Source: Zygnema cylindricum (Eukaryota > Streptophyta > Zygnematophyceae > Zygnematales > Zygnemataceae). Taken from it: a DNA stretch of 62,000 bases. The DNA lies in contig JBBHKE010003156.1 of assembly GCA_037447655.1 (NCBI GenBank), positions 1 through 62,000 on the forward strand. Reading direction: 5' to 3'. Below the pieces are notes generated by a model. The model made no database searches, had not been told where the DNA came from, and saw only the letters and a list, made by a program, of their open reading frames with translations. Made by a program: the position numbers and the translations under genes. This document shows, piece after piece, positions 11,285-22,228 of the stretch; position 1 is the first letter of the stretch; every line of letters begins with the position of its first letter.

Positions 11285-12331
11285 TGTTGAAATTTATAGA
11301 TTTCTAGAGTATTTTCTAGGTTTAAATATGGTTTTATAAAAGGAAAAAGAAAAGGACGGACAGCCTGCCTCCACCTCCGCTCTCTAGCCCCCATACTTGC
11401 TGTAGTCACTGAAGGAAAGAGAGAGAGGTTGATCCATGGCTGCCTTAGTTCAACAGACAGCTATTTTTAGTAGGTTACTAAAAATATACTTGACGGACCA
11501 GAGATTTGATCACGGTACCTGCGGTTCGTCAAATCGTCCGGTAGCGGTCAGCTTTATCCTAATAGACTAGGACCAATGCTAAGTGCTATGGTATGTGATA
11601 GATATATATTTAGTTCGAAAGGATAAAGTTCATTTAACTAAAACTGTTTACGGCGTACATATATACAGTTTTATAAAGTACGTCGTACGACGCTAATTCA
11701 AAACAGATACCACGCATTTTATTTCTACATCGGAACAAATATCGCGCAAGTATTTATTCCGGCCAAGATTACGTTTCGCATATAATCCAACGGCGCACAT
11801 CATCGCCGAAATCCCGGAGTGGTCACTTTGGCATTTAGTGACGTGGCATCACCTGGCGCCACGTGGGGAGACATCATTCGGTCGCGGGAATTCCGAGGAA
11901 CGTACGGATGAGTGGAAAGTATACACGTGTCCACTTATGGCCTTGTCGTACAGAGGCCGTACAGAAGGTACATCGGCAGTAGTACTTTCTAGTACTATAC
12001 AGTTTTGTGATTGGTTCGTACAGGCAGTAGATAGGAGCTGTGAGAGGGAATTAGGAAAAACTAGGACTTAGGAAAATTTAGGTAGATAGTCCTCTCTCTC
12101 AGAGAGTTTGTATAAATTGGCATCTTTGCCATCCTATAATTTATCGCCTGGTTGGCCGTTTTCAGTGTTCCTTTTTTCTACGGACTCAGGGGAGTCCAGG
12201 CTACACAGGGGTGCAGTCAAATTGTCAGTTTTCCTTCTTGGGCAGCAGTGGTTGTGGCTTAAAGTGGGTTAGTTAAATACTATCTAGAGGCTTCCTGTAT
12301 TCTGTGGTCCAATGGAGGACACGGAATTGCA
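11285..12331 (+). repeat. copia LTR2 (5' LTR of the complete unit)
   Basis: 1,047 bp, TGTTGAAATT to GGAATTGCA, preceded by the polypurine tract AAAATAAGGGGAG of unit 1 and followed immediately by the tRNA primer site. TATAAAT lies about 218 bases before its end. It acts as both the 3' LTR of unit 1 and the 5' LTR of unit 2. Confidence 0.9.
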
Positions 12332-13593
12332 GGTTATGGGCCCACCCTCTAGGGTGCCACCTTTAATGGATCTGGGTTCATCTATTGGGAAGCCATGATG
12401 ATGGGAGCTTTGTGTGAAAAACGATACTGGGGTATCGTCAGTGGACAAGTGAAACGTCCACCTTCGCGAACTCCACCAGGATTTGGGGGAGTAAGGTTTT
12501 CTGCAACAACGGCTGCCTCAGCGAAGGAGGCAGATGATGGGGACAGTAGTGTGTCCGAAAAGGAGAAAGGGAAGGAGACACCCCTCACTCCTATTGCCAC
12601 AGTATCGGGAGCGGCGACCGTGAAGACCGTGGAGAACGATACTCAAATGTGGGAGGATGTAAACATGGCTGCAAAGAACTTCATTCTAAGGCACCTCACT
12701 CAAGGTTTGGCCACTCCTCATCTTCACATTTACAAGGCCGAGGAGTTGTGGGAGAGTGTGGTGGAGATTTATAGAGCTGGAACTATTCAGGAGCTCCAGT
12801 TGGCTGAGCAAAAGCTATTGAGTTACACTTACAAAGGAGGAAAGATGTTAGATTACTGTAAGGATCTTTTTTGTTTGTATATGGAAATGGAAAGTGCCGG
12901 GTGGACAGGTACAATGAAAATGAAAGTTAACACCCATATCATGAAATTACCAGATGAGTTCGAAAACATAGTGTACCGAGTACGAGAATGCCTGATAGTT
13001 CATGGAAATGGATTACAGTAGTCAGGATGATACTTGTGCAGGAAAACACAATGAAGATTAGGAGAGGAGGAAAGAGCATTCAAGCTCTAGCAACAGGAGG
13101 GGACCGATGGGGGAAGGACCCGAAGATACCTTATAGAGGGGAAAGAGATAATTCTGGGGGACAGAGGCCCCCAAAGGGTCTTTGTCATTATTGCAAAAAG
13201 TCGGGACACTTTATTGCAGATTGTGTCAAGCTATCGGAGCTGAGGCTCGAAGAAAACCCTGGAGGGGGTTCTTCCGGAGGGAAGAAAAAGGCACTTGTGG
13301 TTACAAAAGTGTCAGGAGAAACCGAGGATGAGTCATCTGAGGAGGATGGGGAGCTTCTTCTTGACGAGAATCTGGAGGAGAATGAGATCCTTCGGAGGCA
13401 GAAGTGTGCCCTTGGAGCAATTCGGGAAGCTCCACAGGAACAATGGATCATCGACTCAGGTGCATCCATGCATATGTGTCGTGATAAAGAACTCTTCACA
13501 AAGCTAAGAAAGATTCCTACTGTAGAGATAGAGTTTGGGGATGGGAGAGTGGTTACTACAAATCTAGTGGGATCAGTAGATCTGAAAGTCTAA
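12312..13593 (+). pseudogene. gag: copia gag and protease, unit 2
   Basis: The start codon at 12312 lies within LTR2, giving MEDTELQVMGPPSRV. A one-base loss near 12361 shifts the frame, which continues as 12395-13021 (YWEAMMMGALCEKRYWGI and the gag core). A second frame change near 12990 leads to 12988-13593. That part holds the zinc knuckle CHYCKKSGHFIADC (CX2CX4HX4C) and the protease motif WIIDSGASMHMC. An in-frame TAA at 13591 separates this from the integrase region. The product would be the particle protein and maturation protease. Two frameshifts and one stop mean this copy makes no complete polyprotein. Confidence 0.85.
12332..12346 (+). other. primer-binding site for an internal tRNA-iMet segment
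   Basis: GGTTATGGGCCCACC directly follows the LTR terminal CA. It is the exact complement of the anticodon-arm segment GGUGGGCCCAUAACC of plant initiator tRNA-Met (recalled, not searched). Priming from an internal tRNA-iMet site, via a half-tRNA, is known for Drosophila copia. Here the site lies inside the gag reading frame and encodes Val-Met-Gly-Pro. Related sites are at 21181-21194 (minus) and 60462-60471. Confidence 0.75.
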
Positions 13594-16500
13594 GTGGAGG
13601 GTAAGACTTCTATACTTACATTCTCAGATATACTTTACATTCCTCAGCTGAGTAAAAATCTTGTCTCTACGTCTGTGTTAGATGACAAAGAGTTTGATAC
13701 CTTCCCTAGAAAGGGAGTCTTTACAGCTAAGTATGGGGATGAAGTTTACTTCAGAGCAAATAAGGATAGCCAAGGAATGTTTAGGCTTAACTTGAGTAAT
13801 GAAAAGAAGAATGCTTACTATGTTGGTGTTCCTAAGGTGATGATTTGGCATAAGCGGTTGGGGCATGTACATTTTGATAGGTTAAGGGAAATGAAAAAAC
13901 TTGGGGTAGTAGATGGCATTGAGTTTGGGGATAATGAAATGATGGATGATTGTAGTGGTTGTGCTCAAGGTAAGGCTCACAGACTTCCCTTTCCCAAAGC
14001 CGCCACATATAGAGGTGAGAAAGTATTAGATTTAGTCCACACAGATATTTGGGGGCCTGCAAAAGTACCTTCGGTTGGAGGAAAGAGGTTTATGATGACA
14101 ATAACTGATGACTGGTCTAGATACTCTAGAGTCTACTTTCTGAAAACAAAGTCTGAAGCATCAACTTACTTCAAAGAATATAAAGCTTGGAGTGAGAAGT
14201 TGCATGAAACCCCCATTAAAAGGATAAGGAGTGATAATGGGGGGGAATATACCTCTAACGAGTTTGAGGAATATTTGAGAGATGAGGGAGTGCAGCACCA
14301 GAAAACTGTACCATATAACCCGGAACAAAATGGGGTAGCTGAGAGGTTGAATCGAACACTAGGAGATAGTGCATGTAGTATGTTGGCAGACAAGAAAATA
14401 GGAAAGAGATTTTGGGCAGAGGCAATGAACTGTGCCAACTATATTAAAAATAGAGTCCTTACCTCAGCTGTAAAGGGAGTGACACCTTATGAGAGATGGG
14501 TTGGAAGGAAACCTGATATCTCACACCTTAAAGTATTTGGTAGCCAAGTTTACAGTCTTGACACGGATAGGAAAAACTGGAAACTAGATGCTAAGGGAAA
14601 ACCTGGATACTTTGTGGGATATGATGAGGATGTTAAGGGATATAGAGTCTATGACTTAGCAAAGAAAGATATCATTCTGGTCAAACACTACGTTGTCATG
14701 GATGAAGGGAAGTCATTTGACCCCTTCAAATATACAAAGAAGATAAGGATCAAATTTGAGTCCGAAAGTGAGGAGAACTCAGTCGTTCCCGAAAAAGACA
14801 TGAGTGAAACTGTGATTACAGATTCAGGGGAGATCGAAGATACAGGAGACTCACCGGAAACCTCACATACTCCTATGGACTTCGAGAAGATAGAAGAAAC
14901 GGGACAAGATACGGTTTTTATGGACAGGGGAGCCGATGAGACAGTGAGAAGAAATCCAAGACTTCCATCCATTCCAGCTTCGGAGTTTGAGGGAGGAAGG
15001 AGGAGCAGCAAAAGGATACAGGAAAAACAAGCTGCCCATAAGGTAACTAAGCTATCTCACCCAGATGAGCCTCAGTCTTACTTAGAGGCAGTGAATAGTC
15101 CAGAGAAAGAAAGATGGATTAGAGCCATAAATGATGAGATGGCTTCTATCATGGAAGCAAATACTTGGGAACTAGCAGATTGCCCTCCAGACAGAAAACC
15201 TATTGGATGTAAATGGGTATTTAAACTAAAACTGAACCCAGATAATACAATTGAGAGGTATAAGGCTCGATTGGTAGCAAAGGGGTTCACCCAAAAAGAG
15301 GGGATTGACTATGATGAGACCTTTGCTCCAGTTGTTCGGTTCCCATCGGTAAGGATTCTCCTCAGTCTGGCCGCAGCGGAAGACATGGAAATTCACCAGA
15401 TGGATATTAAGACTGCTTTTCTTAATGGTGAGTTAGAGGAAGAAATTTTTATGAGGCAACCCGAGGGGTTTCTGGAAGAAGGAGAAGAGAGCAAAGTGTG
15501 CAGGCTCATAAAGTCTTTATATGGACTGAAACAGGCTCCCCGACAGTGGAACAAGAAACTAGATGAGTTTCTCACCGATCTGGGATACATCCGGATCAGC
15601 TCTGACCATTCTATCTATATGTTTGAAGATGAGAATGGTGTCATTTTTATTGCAATTTATGTGGATGATCTGCTTGTGTTAAGTAAGTCTTTAGATAATA
15701 TCAATAGGCTAAAGAAAGATCTTAGGGGCAGATTTGATATGAAGGATTTAGGGGAGGCAAAATATATTTTGGGGATCCAAATGGAGAGAGATAGAGGGAA
15801 GAAGATTATCAAACTTACTCAGAAAGAAGCAATAGGTAATATGCTTGAGAAATTCCAGATGGAAAATGCTAACAGTTGTACCACTCCCATGGACTTGAAA
15901 AAAGTAAGTGATGGGAGTGTAGAAGGAGGAGTGATGATCTTAGACGATCAGATGAGTCTAGAGGAGAGAGAGTTCATGAAGTCTATTCCTTATAGACAGG
16001 TCGTAGGAAGCTTAATCTATTTTATGAACTGTACCAGGCCGGACATAGCGGCAGCAGTTGGAGTACTCAGTAGGAGTCTTAATGATCCTAGGAAGAGAGA
16101 TTGGGAGGCAGCCAAGAGAGTCATGAGATATCTGGTGGGAACTAGAGAGTTATGGTTGCATTTGGGAGGGGAGCATACTGATATCACCACTTGGAGTGAC
16201 GCCAGTTATGGGGATGCACTATGAGAAGATGCACTTCTGGATATGTTTTGTATGTGGGGGAAGGTGCTTGCTGTTAGAGCAGTAAGCAACAAAAGGTGGT
16301 TGCTCAGTCTACTATGGAGGCTGAGTATATGGCGTCTTGTTCTGCTGTAAAAGAACTAATGTGGGTAAAATCATTGTTACAAGAATTGGGATTTATGAAG
16401 GAGGGAGTGCATGAAATCTTTTGCGATAATCAAGCTGCAATTGCAATTGCAGCCAATCCAAAACACCATTTCAAAGAAAAACATATGGACATAAGATTAA

Positions 16501-16658
16501 GCTTCATAAGAGAAAAAGTTGAAAATAAAATTGTAAATCTTGTGTATACATCTGATGAAGAAATGGTGGCTGACATGATGACCAAACGTGTGCCCTCTCC
16601 TAAACTAAAATATTGTCGAGAAAAATGCGGGTTGAAAGAAAAATTAAAATTAGACTAG
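13594..16658 (+). pseudogene. pol: copia integrase, reverse transcriptase and RNase H, unit 2
   Basis: A single 876-codon frame (13594-16224) contains the GAG-pre-integrase zinc motif (WHKRLGHVHFDRL...CSGCAQGK) and integrase catalytic residues in HTDIWGP, RSDNGGE and NGVAERLNRT. Reverse transcriptase follows with MDIKTAFLNG and the catalytic YVDDLL. Just after GDAL a missing C shifts the frame, and a TGG-to-TAG change follows. RNase H continues at 16296-16658 (STMEAEYMASC, FCDNQAAIAIA, KHMDIRLSFIREK). Integrase-before-RT order defines Ty1/copia. This is the best-preserved pol in the window. Confidence 0.9.
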
Positions 16659-16671
16659 AAAATAAGGGGAG
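16659..16671 (+). other. polypurine tract of copia unit 2
   Basis: AAAATAAGGGGAG immediately precedes the TG of LTR3 and is identical to the tract at 11272-11284 before LTR2. It would prime plus-strand synthesis. Confidence 0.75.
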
Positions 16672-17718
16672 TGTTGAAATTCATAGATTTCTAGAGTATT
16701 TTCTAGGTTTAAATATGTTTTTATAAAAGGAAAAGAAAAAGGACGGACAGCCTGCCTCCACCTCCGCTCTCTAGCCCCCATACTTGTTGTAGTCACTGAA
16801 GGTTAGAGAGAGAGGTTGATCCATGGCTGCCTTAGTTCAACAAACAGCTATTTTTAGTAGGTTACTAAAAATATACTTCACGGACCAGAGATTTGATCCT
16901 GGTACCTACGGTTCGTCAAGTTGACCGGTAGCGGTCAGCTTTATCCTAATAGGCTAGGACCAATGCTAAGTGCTATGGTATGTGATAGATATATATATAG
17001 TTTGAGTGGATAAAATTCATTTAACTAGAAATGTATACAGCGTACATAGATTCAGTTTTATAAAGTACGTCGTACGATGCTAATTCAAAACGAATACCAC
17101 GCATTATATTTTGACATCGAAACAAATGCCGCGCAAGTATTTATCACGGCTAAGATTGCGTTTCGCGTAAAATCCAACGGCGCACATCATCGCCAAAATC
17201 CCGGAGTGGTCACTTTGGCATTTAGTGACGTGGCATCACCTGGCGCCACGTGGGGAGACATCATTCGGTCGCGGGAATTCCGAGGAACGTACGGATGAGT
17301 GGAAAGTATACACGCGTCCACTTATGGCCTTGTCGTACAGAGGCCGTACAGAAGGTACATCGGCAGTAGTACTTTCTAGTACTATACAGTTTTGTGATTG
17401 GTTCGTACAGGCAGTAGATAAGAGCTGTGAGAGGGAATTAGGAAAAACTAGGACTTAGGAAAATTTAGGTAGATAGTCCTCTCTCTCAGAGAGTTTGTAT
17501 AAATTGGCATCTTTGCCATCCTATAATTTATCGCCTGGTTGGCCGTTTTCAGTGTTCCTTTTTTCTACAGACTCAGGGGAGTCCAGGCTACACAGGGGTG
17601 CAGTCAAATTGTCAGTTTTCCTTCTTGGGCAGCAGTGGTTGTGGCTTAAAGTGGGTTAGTTAAATACTATCTAGAGGCTTCCTGTATTCTGTGGTCCAAT
17701 GGAGGACACAGAATTGCA
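16672..17718 (+). repeat. copia LTR3
   Basis: 1,047 bp, TGTTGAAATT to GAATTGCA. Its left half (to about 17215) differs from LTR1 and LTR2 at many more positions than its right half, which is almost identical to LTR1. That uneven divergence suggests a mosaic formed by recombination or gene conversion. Confidence 0.9.
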
Positions 17719-18231
17719 ATTGTAGTGGATGTGCTCAAGGTAAAACACATAGATTACCCTTTGCTAAAACAACCACCTATAAGGGAGAAAAAATTCTAGA
17801 TCTACTACACACAGATATTTGGGGACCGGGTAAAGTGCCCTCACCGGGGGGGAAGAGATTTTTGATGACTATCACTGATGATTGGTCTCGGTATTCCCGG
17901 GTGTATTTTTTTTGAAAAACAAGTCAGAAGCTCAAGATTGTTTTAGACAATATAAAGTATGGAGTGAAAAACTCGTTGAAACTCCAATCAAGAGAGTAAG
18001 GAGTGACAATGGTGGGGAGTATACTTCTAACCAGTTTGAAGATTTTGTGAGGGAAGATGGAGTCCAACACCAAAAGACAGTTCCAGAAAACCCAGAACAG
18101 AATGGGGTAGCTGAAAGGTTAAATAGAACACTTAGTGATAGTGTTAGAAGTATGTTGTCAGATAAAAAGATAGGAAAAAGGTTTTGGGCAGAAGCAATGA
18201 ACTGTGCTAATTACCTCAAAAATAGAGTTTT
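17719..18231 (+). pseudogene. pol: copia unit 3: integrase fragment
   Basis: It starts at the same LTR-to-NCSGCAQGK junction as unit 1 and keeps the integrase core further: RSDNGGE, NPEQNGVAERLNRT and AEAMNCANYLKNRVF. A frameshift lies near 17912, in a run of T. The pol sequence stops at about residue position NRVFTSAV, where it fuses to LTR4 through the shared bases TACATCGGCAGTA. There is no gag, RT or RNase H. Confidence 0.85.
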
Positions 18232-18594
18232 TACATCGGCAGTAGTACTTTCTAGTACTATACAGTTTTGTGATTGGTTCGTACAGGCAGTAGATAGGAG
18301 CTGTGAGAGGGAATTAGGAAAAACTAGGACTTAGGAAAATTTAGGTAGATAGTCCTCTCTCTCAGAGAGTTTGTATAAATTGGCATCTTTGCCACCCTAT
18401 AACTTATCGCCTGGTTGGCCGTTTTCAGTGATTCTTTTTTCTACGGACTCAGGGGAGTCCAGGCTACACAGGGGTGCAGTCAAATTGTCAGTTTGCCTTC
18501 TTGGGCAGCAGTGGTTGTGGCTTAAAGTGGGTTAGTTAAATACTATCTAGAGGCTTCCTGTATTCTGTGGTCCAATGGAGGACACAGAATTGCA
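18232..18594 (+). repeat. copia LTR4, 5'-truncated
   Basis: 363 bp equivalent to LTR1 positions 9096-9458. It ends GAATTGCA and is followed by the right-hand target copy GAAGT. The left edge is a microhomology junction with integrase coding sequence, consistent with illegitimate recombination or template switching. Confidence 0.85.
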
Positions 18595-18599
18595 GAAGT

Positions 18600-19677
18600 T
18601 TCAACCTTTTTACCGTCGCCTCGTTGATGAAATTTCCCGATGCTCTGGAGTCCACCATGAAGCTAGTTGCGCTCACTCTGATTTGACCTCGAAATGTCAA
18701 AGGGTCTCCTCCTTCACCGGCTAACCTCATGACGTTAAGTTTCCCCTTTCTCGGACCTTCCCGTTTTGGATATTCTCAGGCCATATGGTCCGGGGAACCG
18801 CACTGGAAGCATAAGCAATTTTGCCTCCTCCGTTGGAGCTCCTCGGGGAACAAGTTGTTGGCATTGGTCTTGATATTTTTCTTCTTTTTCCGCAGAACGT
18901 TGACCACCTCCTTATCTTCATCAATTGCTCTGAGCTCCATGGGAGTTCGACCATCGTCTTATCGACCTCCTCCGCCGCTACTCGACCCATAATGATACGG
19001 TCTACGGAAGGTGAAGTCGACTGAATCGGTTCGTTTAGCAAACTGAATGATTGCCGAGAGACTAAGAGTTGTGCTTTCCCGAGCAAGCCATTTTTCCACA
19101 TCCCTACGAATGGATGATTTAAGCCCGTTCACGTAGCGATCCACAGCTTCATCCTCCGTCATCGTAGGTATTTCAACCTTGCACTCCAAAAAAACCGTTG
19201 CGTAAACTACAACACGGAAATTCCTTGCTTCAACACCGCGATCTTATCTTTTGCAGCCTTGACCGTATTGACACGCTGCCAAGCGTCACGGAGGAATTGA
19301 ATAAAGAGAGCCCAAAGAGTCGGTATCTCATAATTCTCCACCAATGTCCTCCAACATGCTCCCGCTGCCCTTTTAAAAAGACCACCCGCGTAGTGAATCT
19401 TCTCACGGTCCGATAGCTTAGGAAAATTCTCGAGATAATTCGCCACGGAGAATAACCACGTGTCCAAGTTCTTGTGCCTTGCAGTGTCGAACGCGTCGAG
19501 AAGTCTTAATTTCAGTCTCTTGTAGTCCCTCTCCATGCCTCCATGAGGTTGCTCACCAAGATGAGATTCCAAAGCTGCGATAGTGTTGCTCAGCTGCGCG
19601 TTCTGTAATCTAATGCTTTCTAACTCCCTGAGAGCTTGCGCCAACATTTCTCTAGTGGATACACCGTGTTCGTCCAT
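18600..19677 (-). pseudogene. gag: gypsy gag and N-terminal half of protease
   Basis: The minus-strand start MDEHGVSTREMLAQAL (19677) opens a 156-codon gag piece containing a helical capsid-like region (WLFSVANYLENFP, WRTLVENYEIP). After a frameshift near 19200 it continues at 18959-19189 (VDRYVNGLKSSIRRDVEKW). A zinc knuckle follows near 18770-18810, reading CFQCGSPDHMA, then a stop, then EYP, so the last Cys is lost. The protease active site reads FMVDSRASGNFI, with Arg in place of the Gly of the usual DSGA. The frame is then cut by the copia array and resumes at 8411. Confidence 0.85.
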
Positions 19678-19697
19678 GCCGTCGAGTCACGGGGAAT

Positions 19698-19710
19698 GGC
19701 TCCAATACCA
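19698..19710 (-). other. gypsy primer-binding site
   Basis: On the minus strand TGGTATTGGAGCC lies one base from the LTR end. It matches the 3'-end complement of initiator tRNA-Met (TGGTATCAGAGC) at 10 of 12 positions, the usual primer of plant LTR elements. This contrasts with the internal tRNA site used by the copia elements in this window. Confidence 0.65.
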
Positions 19711-19711
19711 G

Positions 19712-20227
19712 TGTAAAAGGGACAAAAATAAGCACCACAATACACCACAATGCACAACGGAAAGACTCTAAGGATCTCTTTATAGCAACAGCAAGAGTAC
19801 ACAACATTCACAATTGAATGTCAAGCTTATTAATCGGGAGGAAGGTTACAAGTTGACAGCTCACTACAAAGGTCTAATGAAAGAATTTCCTACTGACCAG
19901 GCCTACTTCACTATTTAAACTAACTAGTTGGTAGTCAACCTAGTACAATACAACTGTACACGTGGACATTCACAGTCAACTTAGACAAATCTCAAAATAT
20001 CCTTCTAGAACAATATCGTTCTATCTACATTTCGCGGCGTTGCTAAACTGCTAAGCTGCGTTGCTCTGCTGCGCTGCTATGCTGCTACGCTACTAAATAG
20101 CTACGTCGCTAAGTTGCTACGTTGCTATGTTGCGCTGGTCCGGAATCGCAGCTGCCCTGCTCTGACACCGCAACTATAGCAGCCTAGTTGCTAGCTACTA
20201 AGTACCCAACTTTGTAACTGTGTTACA
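19712..20227 (-). repeat. gypsy 5' LTR
   Basis: 516 bp, plus-strand TGTAAAAGGG to TGTGTTACA. It is the partner of 273-1860. It contains the same GCTGC-rich degenerate stretch at 20041-20160. Confidence 0.85.
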
Positions 20228-21214
20228 CCCGGTCTGCCTTTTATTTATCCGAATCTCTGTCAGTTTGGTACATTCCGCCATGTAATGCCCGCGTTTCTTG
20301 CAAAAATGACAAAGCCCCTTTGGTCCCTTTTTTTCGGACTCATCGGATTGATTGTTCTCGTCTTCCCCTCCATGACTTCCAAGGGGTTTTCGTGAATCTT
20401 TGTTTCTCCAACCTGCTCGTGCCGCCAAGGCTTGTCCACTCTTAACTCCCCTCTTGATTTCGATTGTATTCTCTCGGACGAGGATCATACCGACTACCGA
20501 GTTCCATATCCATCTAGAGTCCGGCAGATCCTGCACTCGATTCACAATGTTCTCATACTCATCGGGTAGTTTCATGAGTAAGCAATGAACCTTTGCCTTC
20601 TCAGTTTCTACTTTCCCGGCACATTCTAACTCCATGAAGAGTATGGCCAGCTCATTGCAGAAATCGAGCATCTTCTCTCATTTGTGAAAGTATCTATTGA
20701 TCTTTTGTTCTACCAGCTTCTGTTCCTAAATCGTAATTCTCCAGTACATATTTATAAGCGCATCCCACAGATGAGACGCCCTTTCCACTTGTAAATGAGG
20801 AAATGCGAGTCCTTGTGTGAGATGACGGAGGAAAAAATGCTTAGCCGCCATGTTGTTGTAGTCCTAAGTATCGATGTCATTCTCCTCATTCCTCGGAATC
20901 GGAGACATGAAAACATAACCGGTTGCTATAGGTGTGGTTTTCTCCTTTTCTTTCCCCTTTTCCACCACGATGCTTTCTCCGTCTTCTGAGTCCTCTGATG
21001 GTGGTGGATCTCGTTTCCTACCAAATCTGGTTCCTCCAAACCCTAGAGGGATAGTCGAACCGGATGGACGCTTTACTCGCCCAGTCACTATTCCCCAAAA
21101 TATTTTCTCACATATGGCTCCTGTCATCATATTCTCCCAGTAGATGAACCTAGTCCCATTGAATATGGGCACCCTAGAGTGTGGGCCCATAACTTGCAAC
21201 TCATAGACCTCCAT
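20228..21214 (-). pseudogene. gag: copia gag fragment, cut by the gypsy LTR
   Basis: The minus-strand start MEVYELQVMGPHSRVPIFNG (21214) lies within an LTR, as in copia unit 2, and runs through 20864. A frameshifted stretch leads to 20198-20671 (LDFCNELAILFMELECAGK) with the zinc knuckle CHFCKKRGHYMAEC. The frame ends abruptly where the gypsy LTR starts. It is diverged from unit 2 gag but clearly the same lineage. The protease and pol are missing and do not reappear beyond the gypsy left end. Confidence 0.8.
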
Positions 21215-21680
21215 TGGTACTTAGAGTAGGCAGCTTACTAGAAGCCTCTAGGATAGCCTCAATTAAGAGGTATTTGGTTGAGTATTGCTGACACCCTGAT
21301 AGAATATAATCTGATCAAACTGCACCCCTTAGAAGAGAAGACTCCCTTGAGTCTACTACAAAAAGAGTCCTTGAATTTGTTCAGCTGAGCAGTAAATTAT
21401 CAATGGTCAAAGATGACATTTTTATATAGGAGCTCTCGGGGAAAGAGGGGCCTACCTCTAATTTTCTAAGTCCTAAGACCCCTCCTTAAACCCTCTACTA
21501 CTGATGTACGGAGCCAATCAATTCAGTGTACAATACAGAAAGGTACTTGGCGCGGAGTACTTTGTGTACGGCCATTGTATGACATGGCCAAAAAGACGAC
21601 GCCTGCCATATCCAGGTTTGCCATAGTATGTCCCGGAGATGCTGTCATCCAATGTTATGTTGCCACGTGTCACCCGGGTG
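21195..21680 (-). repeat. copia LTR fragment linked to the gag above
   Basis: It starts (plus) TGCAACTCATAGACCTCC and matches the LTR at 22967-23956 for about 485 bp, up to the CCACGTGTCACCC box. Beyond that the sequence changes. Its CA end abuts the primer-site complement at 21181-21194. Confidence 0.75.
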
Positions 21681-21980
21681 TGATCAGCGCAGCATGGCAG
21701 CATAGCAATGTGATATAGTGAGGACTAAAGGTTTCCAAAAACCAACACTCCCCCAAACCTTTAGACTCTCTCAACCATTGAGTCCACATTCCTCCCTTCT
21801 TCCCTTTTGTTCAACCGTTATTCAAATAATTCCCTACATCCCAACACAGTTAGTATCATTACTCCCCTAATTCGCATATCCTTTCAAACCTCCACTGTAA
21901 ATCTAGATTGCATACAAAATATAAACAGCGTACTGTACTCACGGAATATTGTGTACGCACAAACTCATTTTCCAAAAACC
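21681..21980. other. junction segment with a duplicated LTR-edge motif
   Basis: No coding sequence. CCAAAAACCAACA occurs at about 21735 and again at about 21973. At the first, minus-strand reading gives a G-rich polypurine run (GGTTTGGGGGAG) followed by TGTTGGTTTTTGG, which looks like a polypurine tract and LTR start. The segment is probably debris of another minus-strand LTR element. Confidence 0.35.
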
Positions 21981-22228
21981 AACAAGTACCAGGATCAAAT
22001 CTTGTGGCCGACACATACCTTTTAGTAAATAAACCCCTAACTAATATATATTTCCGGTAAACCTTTGGATAGCCTAGGTAGCCATGGCTCTAGCTCCCTC
22101 TCCAATTTCTCAGTGACTGCGACAAGTTTGAGAGTTGGAGAGAGAAGTTAGAGATAGACTGCCTCGGCTTCTTTCCATATTTATATTTAGACCTAGAAAA
22201 TACTTTAAATGGACCATTAATTTCTACA
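21981..22228 (-). repeat. copia LTR fragment
   Basis: It matches 3717-3961 and the end of the solo LTR at 522-1589 (shared CCTAGGTAGCCATGGCT and ATTAATTTCTACA). Its CA end joins gypsy ORF sequence at the same position as at 3961. Confidence 0.7.

Larger units (their letters stand above)
8407..18599 (+). mobile_element. tandem Ty1/copia array: four LTRs, three internal regions
   Basis: The array runs LTR1 (8412-9458), a deleted internal region, LTR2 (11285-12331), a nearly complete gag-pol, LTR3 (16672-17718), a second deleted internal region and a truncated LTR4 (18232-18594). The outer edges carry one target duplication, GAAGT, at 8407-8411 and 18595-18599. The interrupted gypsy protease reading resumes across it. 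No target duplications flank the inner LTRs, so the array grew by recombination or concatemer formation around a single insertion site. Confidence 0.85.
273..20227 (-). mobile_element. Ty3/gypsy chromovirus with nested insertions
   Basis: Read on the minus strand the order is 5' LTR (19712-20227), primer site, gag, protease, reverse transcriptase, RNase H, integrase, chromodomain, an extra ORF, then the 3' LTR (273-1860). Protease-before-integrase order with a C-terminal chromodomain defines a chromovirus. It was later split by a copia array inside the protease and by a solo LTR in the 3' LTR. The outer flanks (CAGAG before 273, CCCGG after 20227) do not match, so no target duplication survives. 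The left flank is unrecognised and the right flank is copia gag, so one end was probably rearranged. Many stops and frameshifts make it inactive. Confidence 0.85.
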
